The notes: generated from the sequence alone by a model not told the origin. A DNA stretch of 64,000 bases from Flavobacterium sp. W4I14 (GCA_030817875.1 JAUSZU010000001.1:3410001-3474000); one strand, 5' to 3'. Positions 45,983 to 55,489 are shown, numbered from the stretch's first letter. Numbers and translations: made by a program.

Positions 45983-46231
45983 ATGATCAAACATGCAGAT
46001 ATTTCAACGGAAGAACTCAAAAAACATTTAAAAAACAAAGATATTTGTCTCGCTGGAAATGTCAGGTTGAAGATTTACGGATTACTTAAATGTAGATCAG
46101 GAAAGCGGATGAAGAAAGAAAACCGGATATTTTTCCATTCTGTAGATGAAGCGCTTCAACATGGCTACCGCCCTTGCGGGCATTGCTTAAAAATAGCATA
46201 TAAACAATGGATTTATTCAACACTACAATAG
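45983..46231 (+). CDS. Stand-alone Ada metal-binding domain, degenerate zinc site
   Basis: The 82-residue protein aligns with the Ada zinc domain: LLKCRSGKRMKKENRIFF and GYRPCGHCLK, with Cys37, Cys65 and Cys68. The position of Ada's second Cys (42 in E. coli) is Lys41 here, so one ligand is missing unless Cys22 or His67 replaces it. The small protein is the split-off N-terminal part of Ada. It overlaps the AlkB start by 25 bp and follows the AraC-MGMT gene by 6 bp. Confidence 0.85.
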   Translation: MIKHADISTEELKKHLKNKDICLAGNVRLKIYGLLKCRSGKRMKKENRIFFHSVDEALQHGYRPCGHCLKIAYKQWIYSTLQ

Positions 46232-46815
46232 ATGTTAACCAAAATCTGCTCCCATACGGCGGAACAGTAAATTATTTCGGCAAATTATTCCCGGGATCCG
46301 AAGCCGATTATTATTTTGATATACTGATGAATACGGTTGAATGGAAAAATGACGAAGCTTTTATTATGGGCAAACACATCATCACCAAAAGAAAAGTAGC
46401 CTGGTACGGAGATGAAGCCTATTCTTATACCTACTCCAATAAATCGAAAATGGCCTTACCATGGACAAAGGAGTTACTGGAACTAAAAAAGATATCGGAG
46501 GAGCAAACAGGTACCGCATTTAACTCTTGTTTACTTAATTTATACCACAACGGTGATGAAGGCATGGCTTATCATAGCGACGACGAGAAGGCCTTAGCTA
46601 AAGATTCTGCCATTGCATCATTAAGTTTCGGTGCAGAACGAAGATTTCTTTTCAAACATAAAAAAACAAAAGAAACGGTAACCTTATTTTTAGAAAATGG
46701 AAGTCTATTGGTGATGAAAGATGAAACACAAACCAATTGGCTGCACCGCCTTCCACCAACCAAAAAAGTAAGTAAGCCAAGGATAAACCTCACCTTTAGA
46801 ACGATGGTGGTTTAA
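46207..46815 (+). CDS. alkB: AlkB family 2-oxoglutarate/Fe(II) dioxygenase
   Basis: The 202-residue protein has the dioxygenase site HSD (His123, Asp125) and His180, with Arg192 and Arg198 in RINLTFR for 2-oxoglutarate. It removes alkyl groups from N1-adenine and N3-cytosine in DNA. It overlaps the Ada-domain gene by 25 bp, which supports a three-gene alkylation-repair operon with the AraC-MGMT gene. Confidence 0.93.
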   Translation: MDLFNTTIDVNQNLLPYGGTVNYFGKLFPGSEADYYFDILMNTVEWKNDEAFIMGKHIITKRKVAWYGDEAYSYTYSNKSKMALPWTKELLELKKISEEQTGTAFNSCLLNLYHNGDEGMAYHSDDEKALAKDSAIASLSFGAERRFLFKHKKTKETVTLFLENGSLLVMKDETQTNWLHRLPPTKKVSKPRINLTFRTMVV

Positions 46816-46835
46816 CCTTGGCTAGTTAAAATGTC

Positions 46836-47579
46836 TTATATTTTCCGCAATTGAGGCTTTACTTTATCAAAGAATTCCTGAAATACCATATTATCAGCAT
46901 AAGGCATACCTGGAAATCCACAACTCTCGAAACAGATTCTCAGATAGTTGATAAATGTTGTGCCATTAGGTTCATTTAAAAACTTACTATCAATACTTTT
47001 TTCCTTATTTAACTGCAATGCATACGGAGGGCCCCCGCTAACATTATCTTTATGAAGATTGTCAGGAGATAGTTCCAGAAATGCAAAGCCAAAATCATCA
47101 TCCTGAATGTATTCTTCCATTTCTTCCAGCCAGTATTGATCAGCTACCTGCGAAACACAGTCGGTTAAAGGTGCCACCTGAATAGGATCTGCCATCTCCC
47201 ATAGAATATCTGAATCATCTTGGTAATTCCATGCAAAATTGCACGAGCCAACAATTTGGTAAAACATTTTCATCGACACTGGTAGTTTACCTACCAGTTC
47301 TATGTTCTGCTCTAATATATTAAGTAGTTCGTCCGTATTAGAGAAGGGCATCAATAATGCTTCGTCATTTCCCGTCTCATCTGCCCAGAAAACGTAATCA
47401 ATATTCTTAAGTTCTTTATAGATAACCTCAAGATTGAATCTAACCCGTTGGAAAGTCTCAATCAATACTTTTTCAACATCGGGATAGTAACCAGGAGAAA
47501 ATGCCTCTTCTCCTAATTTTTCAATATCGGTATAAACACTATGCGTTTCTCCGTTTTTATACCTTTCGTAAAAATTCAT
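46836..47579 (-). CDS. SUKH-like uncharacterised protein
   Basis: From ATG 47579 the 247-residue protein contains LVGKLPVSMKMFYQIVGSCN and later WEMADPIQVAPL and GFAFLELSPD, which look like the SMI1/KNR4 (SUKH) fold. SUKH proteins are often immunity proteins for toxins, but no toxin gene is nearby. There is no signal peptide. It is convergent with alkB (20-bp gap) and separated from the next lipoprotein gene by 32 bp. Confidence 0.6.
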   Translation of the reverse strand: MNFYERYKNGETHSVYTDIEKLGEEAFSPGYYPDVEKVLIETFQRVRFNLEVIYKELKNIDYVFWADETGNDEALLMPFSNTDELLNILEQNIELVGKLPVSMKMFYQIVGSCNFAWNYQDDSDILWEMADPIQVAPLTDCVSQVADQYWLEEMEEYIQDDDFGFAFLELSPDNLHKDNVSGGPPYALQLNKEKSIDSKFLNEPNGTTFINYLRICFESCGFPGMPYADNMVFQEFFDKVKPQLRKI

Positions 47580-47611
47580 TATCTGCACCTAAATGGAATA
47601 AGCAATATAGA

Positions 47612-48400
47612 CTAGTGCTTAAATTCTTTAATATCTACAATGCGGTCATCATCAGCATTTTTCTTTAAGAAAGATGTTCCATTTGTATTCGCTACCCAAG
47701 TATAATCTCTTTGAATATTCCCAACAAGGGTTTCAGGTTCATTTATTAATGCTGCTGGCAATGGCAGGTTAAAAGTTTCGCCCGTTGCCCTATTTACCTG
47801 GTACAAAGAATTAGCGGTTAAAAAGGCTAATGTGGTTTTATCGCTAGAATACATAAAAAATTTCCCCTGGATGCGTTCGTCAGGGTTTTGTCTCTTAATG
47901 GGATAAACCCTTGAATTTATAGTTGTGATAAAAAAATCGTTATTCACCAAAATATTACTACGTGTTAATTCTTCTAAACCGTTTGTATATTTTTTATCTT
48001 CAGCACCTTTTGATGGTTTATTCAAACTCACCACTTCGGTTTTTCCATCATTAACAGAAATGATATAAAACGGAGCCATTTTACCTGTTTCATTGGCTAC
48101 CTGTACCAATACAGCTGTTTTTTGTGTGTTGATGAATGATGAAACAATAAATTTCTGCGCAGCGGCATTTGGGGCATCGTCAACAATAATAGTGGTATCT
48201 TTATATTGAATGGCGAAGCGATCGGCTGCTGCTACAGCACCAGAATCTGTTTTTACGATAGTAAGCACATTTTTTTTCGATTTTGGGAAAACATTAAAAT
48301 CGTCACTAGCAGCAAAGGGTCTTGCCTTGTAGGCCTTTTCAGATTTACCGCAGCCAAATAAAACAACGGAAAGTAAGAGTGCATAAAGCGTAATTTTCAT
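47612..48400 (-). CDS. Hypothetical lipoprotein
   Basis: The 262-residue protein has a lipobox (LLSVVLFGC, Cys17) and a beta-rich mature part (for example AVLVQVANETGKMAPFYIIS, GKFFMYSSDKTTLAFLTANS) that looks like a beta propeller with about four blades. No family is recognised. It is on the same strand as the SUKH-like gene but may be separate. Confidence 0.7.
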   Translation of the reverse strand: MKITLYALLLSVVLFGCGKSEKAYKARPFAASDDFNVFPKSKKNVLTIVKTDSGAVAAADRFAIQYKDTTIIVDDAPNAAAQKFIVSSFINTQKTAVLVQVANETGKMAPFYIISVNDGKTEVVSLNKPSKGAEDKKYTNGLEELTRSNILVNNDFFITTINSRVYPIKRQNPDERIQGKFFMYSSDKTTLAFLTANSLYQVNRATGETFNLPLPAALINEPETLVGNIQRDYTWVANTNGTSFLKKNADDDRIVDIKEFKH

Positions 48401-48620
48401 AGGTATAGTGTTTATTTTTTTGCTAATTTATAATCTTTATTGCGCTTATTTTATCAAAGTCACCAGAAAATTACCACATCTGCTTAAAAAGCGCAACAGA
48501 TTGTGTTTTATACTGGCATTTGCTTCTCCTTAAGATTCAAACTCCTTAATTTCTATGTTTCGAATGGCAGAATTTGACTACTTCAGACTAAATTCATTAT
48601 TTTTGATTAACAGATAACCA

Positions 48621-49094
48621 ATGGCAAACACACCGAATTTTCTCGCTAAAAATAAAAGCGTAATCTTATATGGGGTTTTCCTGGCTGCACTACTGTTTTT
48701 ACTGAAGTGGCTTGAACTTCGTTTCATGATCATCAACCATGCCTTCGAAATTTATGCTGGTTCGATAGCTGTTATTTTTACAGCTTTAGGCATTTGGCTT
48801 GCGCTTAAATTAACCAGGCCCAAAACCATACTGATCGAAAAAGAAGTTTTTACCGGGAAGCCTGAAACATTTATCCTCAACGAAAAAGAACTGACCAAAC
48901 TCAACATCAGCAAAAGAGAGCTGGAGGTTTTGCAGCTCATGTCTGTAGGTTTAAGCAACCAGGAAATTGCGTTAAAGTTATTTGTTTCCTTAAACACCAT
49001 AAAAACACACAACGCCAGGCTTTTCGAGAAACTGGAAGTTAAACGCAGAACACAGGCCATAGAAACAGCCAAAAGACTCTGTATTATCCCTTAG
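48621..49094 (+). CDS. Membrane-anchored LuxR-type helix-turn-helix regulator
   Basis: The 157-residue protein has two membrane segments (about 12-30 and 40-62). A C-terminal LuxR HTH (about 95-155) follows, with ISKRELEVLQLMSVGLSNQE and SLNTIKTHNARLFEKLEVKR. There is no receiver domain, so the signal probably comes through the membrane part (inference). It precedes a DUF4199 gene on the same strand by about 200 bp. Confidence 0.87.
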   Translation: MANTPNFLAKNKSVILYGVFLAALLFLLKWLELRFMIINHAFEIYAGSIAVIFTALGIWLALKLTRPKTILIEKEVFTGKPETFILNEKELTKLNISKRELEVLQLMSVGLSNQEIALKLFVSLNTIKTHNARLFEKLEVKRRTQAIETAKRLCIIP

Positions 49095-49296
49095 TGCATT
49101 GACGCATTGGTATTAAAAAGCAATCAATCTGAAAAATCACCCTAAAGTATGAGGGTTAAAAAAAATAATCGAAGCAATTTTGTGGTGTAAACCTCTAAAT
49201 TATAAACAGATGAAACCATCATGAGCAAAGGCTCACAGACAGAGAAGAATATTGCTCATGATAGCTTCATCACAATTAAAAAAAAACTATATACTG

Positions 49297-49839
49297 ATGA
49301 AAAAGAACATAATTGTATTTGGATTAATCGCCGGCTTAATTGTATCAACCTTGATGGTGCTCTCTATGGCGAGATGTTATAGCGACCCGAACCTTAAGCA
49401 TAGCATGCTTATCGGTTACGCCTCAATGGTATTGGCTTTTTCCTTTATTTTTGTCGGCATCAAAAACTACCGCGATAAATATAACGATGGATTAATCACT
49501 TTCGGCAAAGCATTTAAAATCGGTGCATTGATCAGCTTGGTAGCGTCTACCATATATGCTATGGTCTGGTTGATTGATTATTACGTATTTATGCCTGATT
49601 TTATGGATAAATATGTTGCCCAGGCACTTAGGGAAGCCAAAGCAGATGGTGCATCGGCAGCTGAGCTGGCAACTAAAACAAAAGAACTGGCTTCCAGTCA
49701 GGAAATGTACAAAAACCCAATCATGGTAGTTCTATTTACCTATATGGAAATACTGCCTGTAGGTATATTGATCTCATTGGTAGCGGCACTCATTCTTAAA
49801 AGAAAACAGGGAGCTCCATTAAGTGTTAAAACCGCTTAA
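49297..49839 (+). CDS. DUF4199 domain membrane protein
   Basis: From ATG 49297 the 180-residue protein has four membrane segments and begins MKKNIIVFGLIAGLIVSTLM, the DUF4199 pattern. It includes a family-like FGKAFKIGALISLVASTIYA segment. Function unknown. The upstream ATG at 49252 would add 15 residues; I prefer the shorter form. It lies downstream of the LuxR-like gene. Confidence 0.85.
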   Translation: MKKNIIVFGLIAGLIVSTLMVLSMARCYSDPNLKHSMLIGYASMVLAFSFIFVGIKNYRDKYNDGLITFGKAFKIGALISLVASTIYAMVWLIDYYVFMPDFMDKYVAQALREAKADGASAAELATKTKELASSQEMYKNPIMVVLFTYMEILPVGILISLVAALILKRKQGAPLSVKTA

Positions 49840-49893
49840 GATACCTGTTAATCTGATCTCGTTTTATTAATTTTAAGCCATTAAAAAACAGCT

Positions 49894-50244
49894 ATGTATA
49901 CGATCCCCTTTACCAATATAGATTGGAGCCAGATAGAAAAAGTAGAATACCCTGGCGAAACAGGCACAGCAACATGGCAAACCTTAAACCTTGACGACTT
50001 AAGGATCAGGATTGTAACCTACTCTGCAGGCTACCTTGCCGATCATTGGTGCCAGAAAGGCCATATTGTACATTGTTTGGCAGGTAGCTTTGTAAGTGAA
50101 ATGGAGGATGGGGCAACATTCGCACTGAGCGCGGGGATGACCTATGTGGTTTCTGACGATTTAAGTTCACACCGGTCAGTATCGCAGGAAAACGTGAAAC
50201 TTTTGATAATTGATGGCAGTTTTTTAAAACCAAAAGACATTTAA
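49894..50244 (+). CDS. DHCW-motif cupin protein
   Basis: The 116-residue cupin has the DHCW motif (ADHWCQKGHIVHCLAGSF) near residue 48, with His residues for a metal. A second strand set TFALSAGMTYVVSDDLSSHR completes the barrel. The ligand is unknown. It is in a run of small plus-strand genes. Confidence 0.9.
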   Translation: MYTIPFTNIDWSQIEKVEYPGETGTATWQTLNLDDLRIRIVTYSAGYLADHWCQKGHIVHCLAGSFVSEMEDGATFALSAGMTYVVSDDLSSHRSVSQENVKLLIIDGSFLKPKDI

Positions 50245-50292
50245 GGTGATTAATAAGTACCACCCCATTTCATAGTTATTATAAAAAATAAA

Positions 50293-50796
50293 ATGATGCT
50301 GGTTAAATCACTTTTGGGTGAATTTCTTCATGAAGCAGAAAACACCCGCAAACTTTTAAACGCAATACCAAACAGTGCTTTAGATTTTATACCTTCAGCG
50401 CACTCCTGGACTACGGCCCAATTGGCATCGCACATTGCTGAAATATACGATTGGTATCCCGGAACTTTTCATGGTAACGAATTTAACATGGATACCTATA
50501 AGCGTGACGAGGTAGATATCAGCGATATCGAAAACATTATAGGCAAATTTGAACGGGCCTTTAACAGGGCCAAAGAAAGTATCGAATCGGCTACCGACGA
50601 GCGCATGTTAGAAGACTGGAAAATGACCGCAGGAGGTAAAATCCTTCTCGGTCCCATGCCCAGAATCCAAGTGGTACGCGGCTTTTTAATGAACCATATT
50701 TATCACCACCGGGGCGAAATGATTGTATACCTGCGTTCAACAGGGAATAAGGTGCCAAACATGTACGGTCCCATTTACGAAGACAGTCTTAGATAA
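50293..50796 (+). CDS. DinB family protein
   Basis: The 167-residue protein has the four-helix DinB/YfiT fold with metal-type His residues: HSWTTAQLASHIAEI (about 36-50) and HIYHHRGEM (about 138-146). Family members are thiol transferases or damage-inducible proteins. It starts MMLVKS; the second Met is also possible. Confidence 0.88.
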   Translation: MMLVKSLLGEFLHEAENTRKLLNAIPNSALDFIPSAHSWTTAQLASHIAEIYDWYPGTFHGNEFNMDTYKRDEVDISDIENIIGKFERAFNRAKESIESATDERMLEDWKMTAGGKILLGPMPRIQVVRGFLMNHIYHHRGEMIVYLRSTGNKVPNMYGPIYEDSLR

Positions 50797-50836
50797 GGTT
50801 GAGAAATTATCTTAATTTTGATCAAGACATAATGTA

Positions 50837-51361
50837 ATGAAGATTTTTGCCGAAACCGAACGTTTAATTTTACGCGAATTGCTACCTACAGATGCTGAGG
50901 GCATGTTTGAAATGGATGGTGATCCTGAAGTGCATCTTTACCTGGGCAATAATCCTGTAAAATCAATCGAACAAAGTATCGCAGAAATAGAATTTATCAG
51001 GAAACAATATATCGAAAACGGTATTGGCAGATGGGCTGTTATCGAAAAAGCAACAGGTAATTTTGTAGGTTGGTCGGGCTTAAAACTAATTAAAGAATCT
51101 ACCAATAACCACATCGATTATTACGATCTGGGGTATCGGTTCAGTAAACGGTTTTGGGGCAAGGGCTATGCTACAGAAACTGCAATGGCGGCAAAGAACT
51201 ACGGTTTTAATGAACTAAATCTAAATGAGATTATTGGCATAGCAAATATCGATAACCTGGGGTCTATCCATGTTTTGGAAAAAGTGGGTTTAAAACGGAT
51301 CTCTATTTTCGATTACCTCGGCATAAAACACCACTGGATGAAGATTGAAAAACCAATTTAG
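50837..51361 (+). CDS. GNAT acetyltransferase, RimJ/RimL type
   Basis: The 174-residue protein has the RimJ/RimL pattern: ETERLILRELLPTDAEGMFE at the N-terminus, DLGYRFSKRFWGKGYATETA with the acetyl-CoA loop (WGKGYA), and ANIDNLGSIHVLEKVGLKRI. It acetylates N-termini or small amines. It follows DinB by 40 bp. Confidence 0.92.
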   Translation: MKIFAETERLILRELLPTDAEGMFEMDGDPEVHLYLGNNPVKSIEQSIAEIEFIRKQYIENGIGRWAVIEKATGNFVGWSGLKLIKESTNNHIDYYDLGYRFSKRFWGKGYATETAMAAKNYGFNELNLNEIIGIANIDNLGSIHVLEKVGLKRISIFDYLGIKHHWMKIEKPI

Positions 51362-51438
51362 CGCTTTCAAAAAGTAATTTTGTCTTTTTATGGTTTAGTT
51401 TTTGATGTTAAAAAGGAAAATCATTTAAACCTTACAAT

Positions 51439-51837
51439 ATGAAACACCTAGTCTTCTGTGGAATGCTGATCTTATTATTGAGTTCTTGTAAAGAAAAATT
51501 AGATCCGGCGAGCTTTACCAACACCAAATGGGAGTTAACAGAACTGCCGGGCTTAACTTTACCTACAACAGCAAAAGCAACGCTAAACTTTGCGGATAGC
51601 CTTAAAATCAGCGGAAAATCGTTTTGTAATAATTATGGCGGCCAGGGAGAAATCGCAGCTAATAAAATAACCGTTAAAAATGTTTTTGGCACAAAAATGT
51701 TCTGTCAGGAAACTGATGCAGCCGAACGCGCTTACTTACACGCCCTTAATCAGGTTAATGGTGCTAAAATAACTGATAATAAGCTTCATCTGCTGGATGG
51801 CGATAAAACCTTACTGGTTTTCACCAAAACAAACTAG
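51439..51837 (+). CDS. META domain lipoprotein (HslJ-like)
   Basis: The 132-residue protein has a lipobox (LILLLSSC) and one META domain with TNTKWELTELPGL, SFCNNYGGQGEI and TKMFCQETDAAE. HslJ-type proteins are linked to heat shock or antibiotic stress in other bacteria. It precedes the BrkB-type gene. Confidence 0.9.
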   Translation: MKHLVFCGMLILLLSSCKEKLDPASFTNTKWELTELPGLTLPTTAKATLNFADSLKISGKSFCNNYGGQGEIAANKITVKNVFGTKMFCQETDAAERAYLHALNQVNGAKITDNKLHLLDGDKTLLVFTKTN

Positions 51838-51912
51838 AATCTTTACATGCATAAAAAAGGCTGAATAAAGTATTTTTACTATTTTCGGCCTTTTGAGTTT
51901 AACGCAGGAGTG

Positions 51913-52836
51913 ATGCCATCGATAACAGAAGATCTGAAGTTTTTTTTCTCAACCATAAGAAAAGCATTTAATTTATTTCAGCAGAATGATCCTTTACGCC
52001 TGGCCGGTGCTACTGCTTTTTTCACCAATTTCGCCTTACCACCAATATTAATTATCCTCATCAGGCTGTTTGGTATGTTTACTGATAGACGCTTATTGGC
52101 TACACACCTTTTCGAACGGCTGGCCAGTATTCTCGACAATGAGAGTATTTTACAGATCAGAACTACATTGAGAAACATCCGGGGTATTGACCAGGCCTGG
52201 TATGTTACTTTGTTCAGTTTTATATTTTTCCTTTTTGTAGCTACCACCCTCTTCAATGTGATTAAAAACTCTTTAGAGCAGATCTGGAATATAGGTCAAA
52301 AAGATAAAAAAGGGATTGTTAATACCCTTAAATCGAGGGCTATATCCGTTACGATTATCTTATTTGCCGGCATATTATTTTTTATAGGCTTGCTGGCCGA
52401 TAGTGTGCAGGCTTACATTGGCGCCTATCTAAAAAACGGTGCCCCTTCTTTCGGATTGGTCTTAACTTCAATCATCAACCAATTGGTTTTTGTGATCATC
52501 GTAACCACCTGGTTTACCATACTTTTCAGGTATTTAACAAACGGGCGTCCAACCTGGCGGGCAGCAATTTCTGGAGGTTTGTTAACCGGATGCCTATTTA
52601 CGGCAGGAAAGTATATTTTAAGGATTTTATTGCCATTGAGTAACATCAGCAATATTTATGGATCAGCAGGTTCGATTATTGTAATTATGCTTTTCGTATT
52701 CTACTCTTCGTTGATATTTTATTTTGGTGCATCTTTTATTAAAGCGTTAAGTGTTGGTCGGGCTACTCCGATTGTACCAAAGAATGGATCGTTTGCTTAT
52801 GAGCTTACAGAAGTTGAAACAGAAAAAGAGGATTAG
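51913..52836 (+). CDS. YihY/BrkB family membrane protein
   Basis: From ATG 51913 the 308-residue protein has about six membrane segments. It contains ATAFFTNFALPPILIILIRL, and SNISNIYGSAGSIIVIMLFV in the last third, all typical of YihY/BrkB. It was once thought to be ribonuclease BN, but function is unknown. A GTG at 51910 is also possible. A GGAG-type sequence lies just before the start at an unhelpful spacing. Confidence 0.9.
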   Translation: MPSITEDLKFFFSTIRKAFNLFQQNDPLRLAGATAFFTNFALPPILIILIRLFGMFTDRRLLATHLFERLASILDNESILQIRTTLRNIRGIDQAWYVTLFSFIFFLFVATTLFNVIKNSLEQIWNIGQKDKKGIVNTLKSRAISVTIILFAGILFFIGLLADSVQAYIGAYLKNGAPSFGLVLTSIINQLVFVIIVTTWFTILFRYLTNGRPTWRAAISGGLLTGCLFTAGKYILRILLPLSNISNIYGSAGSIIVIMLFVFYSSLIFYFGASFIKALSVGRATPIVPKNGSFAYELTEVETEKED

Positions 52837-53302
52837 CAGGCCGTTAGGCTCCACAGTATATTGATGTTTGCTGTACCCAGTTTAAATTTAAAGACGTCCA
52901 TCATTAAATATTTTACTTATATTAGTAGAATGGAATTATTGTTCGAGCTTTTATTTAACCTATTATCCTTTAGGAAACTATGGGAAAAGAAGAAATAACT
53001 ACTATCTCAGGCTCAAGAGCTTCAAAAGCTATTAAGAAACCCTGTTTTGATGCATAAATATTCTGATCATAAGCATCTTAAAAAGTATAATCTGCTTGAT
53101 ATGCTAGGCAAAACGATTATATATAGAAAGACTGATTGACATTCTGCAAACTTATAATTTCATTATGTTTAAAACCGTCGGTTTCAACTACATACTGCAT
53201 GGTTTAAGATATAATTATTGCCTCTTTTAACTTTTAAAAAACAGTAAATAAAAAAGGGTGCCCATTTTAAAATGAGCACCCTTTATAAAATTTTAGTTTC
53301 TC
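52837..53302. other. 466-bp gene-free region
   Basis: No gene is supported; short open frames at about 52930 (22 codons) and 52980 (25 codons) show no family pattern. A terminator is at 53253-53284. The remainder is AT-rich. Confidence 0.55.
53253..53284. terminator. Bidirectional terminator before the barrel gene
   Basis: AAAGGGTGC and GCACCCTTT pair with an inner CATTTTAAAATG palindrome, flanked by A and T runs. Confidence 0.85.
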
Positions 53303-53893
53303 TTACAAAATCCGATAACCTAAGCCAACTGTAAATAAGTTTAACTTAGTACCGGGATAACCTGCTTTATTGATTTTTGATAAGCCTAGTTCGTAACGTG
53401 CATCGAAGCTTAATTTTTTAAGGTCTAAACCTGCTCCAAACTGCCATGCTAAAGCCTGATTTTTAAAGTCGGCTCTGAAAACGCTTCCTGCAGCCTGGCC
53501 AAGACTCTGGTTTTCATCTAATATTAATGAAAACATCGGTCCGGTGTTTAAACGAAGGCCAATACCAGCGGCACCAAATTTTGTACCCACCAATAAAGGC
53601 ACATCTAAACTTGTAAAACGTACTTTATTTACCTCACCCGTTGCCTCACTTACCAAATCTGCTTTCTTTCCTGAAACATATAGCTCCGGTTGGAAGTAAA
53701 CGCCTGCTGCACCTACCCTGGCCCAAAGGCCACCGTAAAAACCAGTGCGGTTGTTACTGTTAAAAGTGTTTTCGCTATCAAATTTCGAAAAATTTGCACC
53801 AGCTTTAATGCCCAGCTGGAAAGACGGCAATACCTGTGCGCTGGCAAATAAGCCAACAAGCAAAAAGGCAACAGTTAAAGATAAAAATTTCAT
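53303..53893 (-). CDS. Outer-membrane beta-barrel (porin-like) protein
   Basis: The 196-residue protein has a signal peptide (MKFLSLTVAFLLVGLFASAQ) and an eight-stranded-like barrel: LGIKAGANFSKF at the start of the mature part and LFTVGLGYRIL at the end. It belongs to the PF13568-type family. It follows a small coiled-coil gene by 12 bp on the same strand, so the two are in one unit. Confidence 0.9.
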   Translation of the reverse strand: MKFLSLTVAFLLVGLFASAQVLPSFQLGIKAGANFSKFDSENTFNSNNRTGFYGGLWARVGAAGVYFQPELYVSGKKADLVSEATGEVNKVRFTSLDVPLLVGTKFGAAGIGLRLNTGPMFSLILDENQSLGQAAGSVFRADFKNQALAWQFGAGLDLKKLSFDARYELGLSKINKAGYPGTKLNLFTVGLGYRIL

Positions 53894-53905
53894 ATGCGAT
53901 TAATT

Positions 53906-54202
53906 TTAGCTGGTGGCATTGTTAATGGCTTCTTGTTCCTTTAAAGCATCAACATTGTTTTTATCACCAAAGTTTTGTGTTTTACCTGCAAAGTAATCTA
54001 AAATTCCTGAGATAGTATCTAAGTTATCAGCTAAATTTTGATGAATATCCGGTAAATCTTTTTCCAGACGGTTATCTCCCAATTCGATATTATCTACTTC
54101 AATTTTACCAATTTTCTGAATAAGTGCCTGCTGAGAGTTTTGTAAGTCTTCTAATTCACGCACAATCTTTTCCATTAATTCAAACTTCTTTAAAGTATTC
54201 AT
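53906..54202 (-). CDS. Small coiled-coil protein
   Basis: The 98-residue protein is helical with heptad-like spacing (MEKIVRELEDLQNSQQALIQ, LEKDLPDIHQNLADNLDTIS). No motif is seen. It is 12 bp upstream of the barrel gene, so it may help in assembly, though this is only inference. Confidence 0.65.
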   Translation of the reverse strand: MNTLKKFELMEKIVRELEDLQNSQQALIQKIGKIEVDNIELGDNRLEKDLPDIHQNLADNLDTISGILDYFAGKTQNFGDKNNVDALKEQEAINNATS

Positions 54203-54334
54203 AGGTTCTTATTTTTAGTTAACTATTCCTTATAAACCCCTTAGCACTGGTTTTGTTTTATTTTGCTAATCTTTTAACAAAACAGATTTGGAAATACCGA
54301 AAACAACTAATAAATTAGTTTAAAATTATCTATC

Positions 54335-55489
54335 ATGAAAAAGCTCCTTACATTATTGGCCTTAGTTGGTTTAAGTTTAGCTGGTTATGCGCAAAATACA
54401 AGCGCTGTCGATAAGGAGAAACTTTTCGATTTCTATCAGACCCAGCGTTATGCCGACGCTGCTCAATACCTCAAAGGCATTTATGGAGAAGAAGTGAACG
54501 ATTTTAAAACCCTCAGCCAGATCGGCTATTGCTTCTTAATGGCAGGCAACAATGTTGAAGCAGAAAAATTTTATAGCAAAGCTTATACGCTGCAGCCACA
54601 AAACCTGCCTATTCTTTTCAGTCTCGGCAGTATCAATAACAAAAGGGGAAATACTGAAAAAGCCAAGCTGTACTACGGCGAAATTGTAAAAATAGACAGC
54701 AATAATTTTAATGTGTACAAACTACTGGCCAATTTATATAGTTCTCCAAAGGATGATTCACTTAAACTCATCTATCTCTTAAAGGCTAATCAGATCAATC
54801 CGCTAGAGGGCGATGTTGCTACCGATCTGGCTGAGGCACATGCTGCTTATCAGCAATATGAAAAAGCTTATGATGTACTTAACATTGCCATTAAAGGAGA
54901 TAGTGATAACCTGGTGCTGCAAAGGGCTAAACTTCCTATTGCCAACCAGCTTAAAAAGTACGACGAAGTGATTACATCAGGAGAGAAACTATTGAAAGAT
55001 GGTGCAGATGCAGGGGTGATAAAAGATGTTGCAAAGGCTTATTACTATACAAGGATGTATCAAAAATCGATTGATCTTTTTAAACAATTGGAGTTGGCAG
55101 CTATGGAAAATGAGGCTACCTTATATTACACATCACTTAGTTACCGGGCTTTAAAAAATTATCCGCAGGCTGCTATATATACCAGAAAAACAATCGATGA
55201 GGCCATTTCGCCCAATACTTCCAGTTATTATTCTTTATTGGGACTGGTTTATGAAGAAAATAACCAACTGGCTTTGGCAAGCACAGCCTATAAAAAAGGT
55301 CTGCAATTTAAAGCAACAGCAACTTTATATTATCGTTTGGCCGTATTTTACGATACCCGTTTAAAGCAGGAAAAAAATGCGCTTAAATATTATAACCTCT
55401 ATTTAAAAAGCAAACCCAGCTTAACCAATGATAAAGAAAAAATTAAATTTTCGAAGGATAGAATTGCACAGCTAAACCTTACTGATTAA
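54335..55489 (+). CDS. Secreted TPR protein
   Basis: The 384-residue protein has a signal peptide (MKKLLTLLALVGLSLAGYAQ) and tetratricopeptide repeats across the mature region (e.g. IGYCFLMAGNNVEAEKFYSK, LFSLGSINNKRGNTEKAKLY). It is probably a scaffold in the envelope. Its stop overlaps the stop of the convergent DUF4268 gene by 4 bp. Confidence 0.9.
   Translation: MKKLLTLLALVGLSLAGYAQNTSAVDKEKLFDFYQTQRYADAAQYLKGIYGEEVNDFKTLSQIGYCFLMAGNNVEAEKFYSKAYTLQPQNLPILFSLGSINNKRGNTEKAKLYYGEIVKIDSNNFNVYKLLANLYSSPKDDSLKLIYLLKANQINPLEGDVATDLAEAHAAYQQYEKAYDVLNIAIKGDSDNLVLQRAKLPIANQLKKYDEVITSGEKLLKDGADAGVIKDVAKAYYYTRMYQKSIDLFKQLELAAMENEATLYYTSLSYRALKNYPQAAIYTRKTIDEAISPNTSSYYSLLGLVYEENNQLALASTAYKKGLQFKATATLYYRLAVFYDTRLKQEKNALKYYNLYLKSKPSLTNDKEKIKFSKDRIAQLNLTD

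Noticed and set aside
46836..48400. Toxin-immunity module with the SUKH-like protein
   Set aside because: No toxin or secretion gene is adjacent; the neighbour is a propeller-like lipoprotein.
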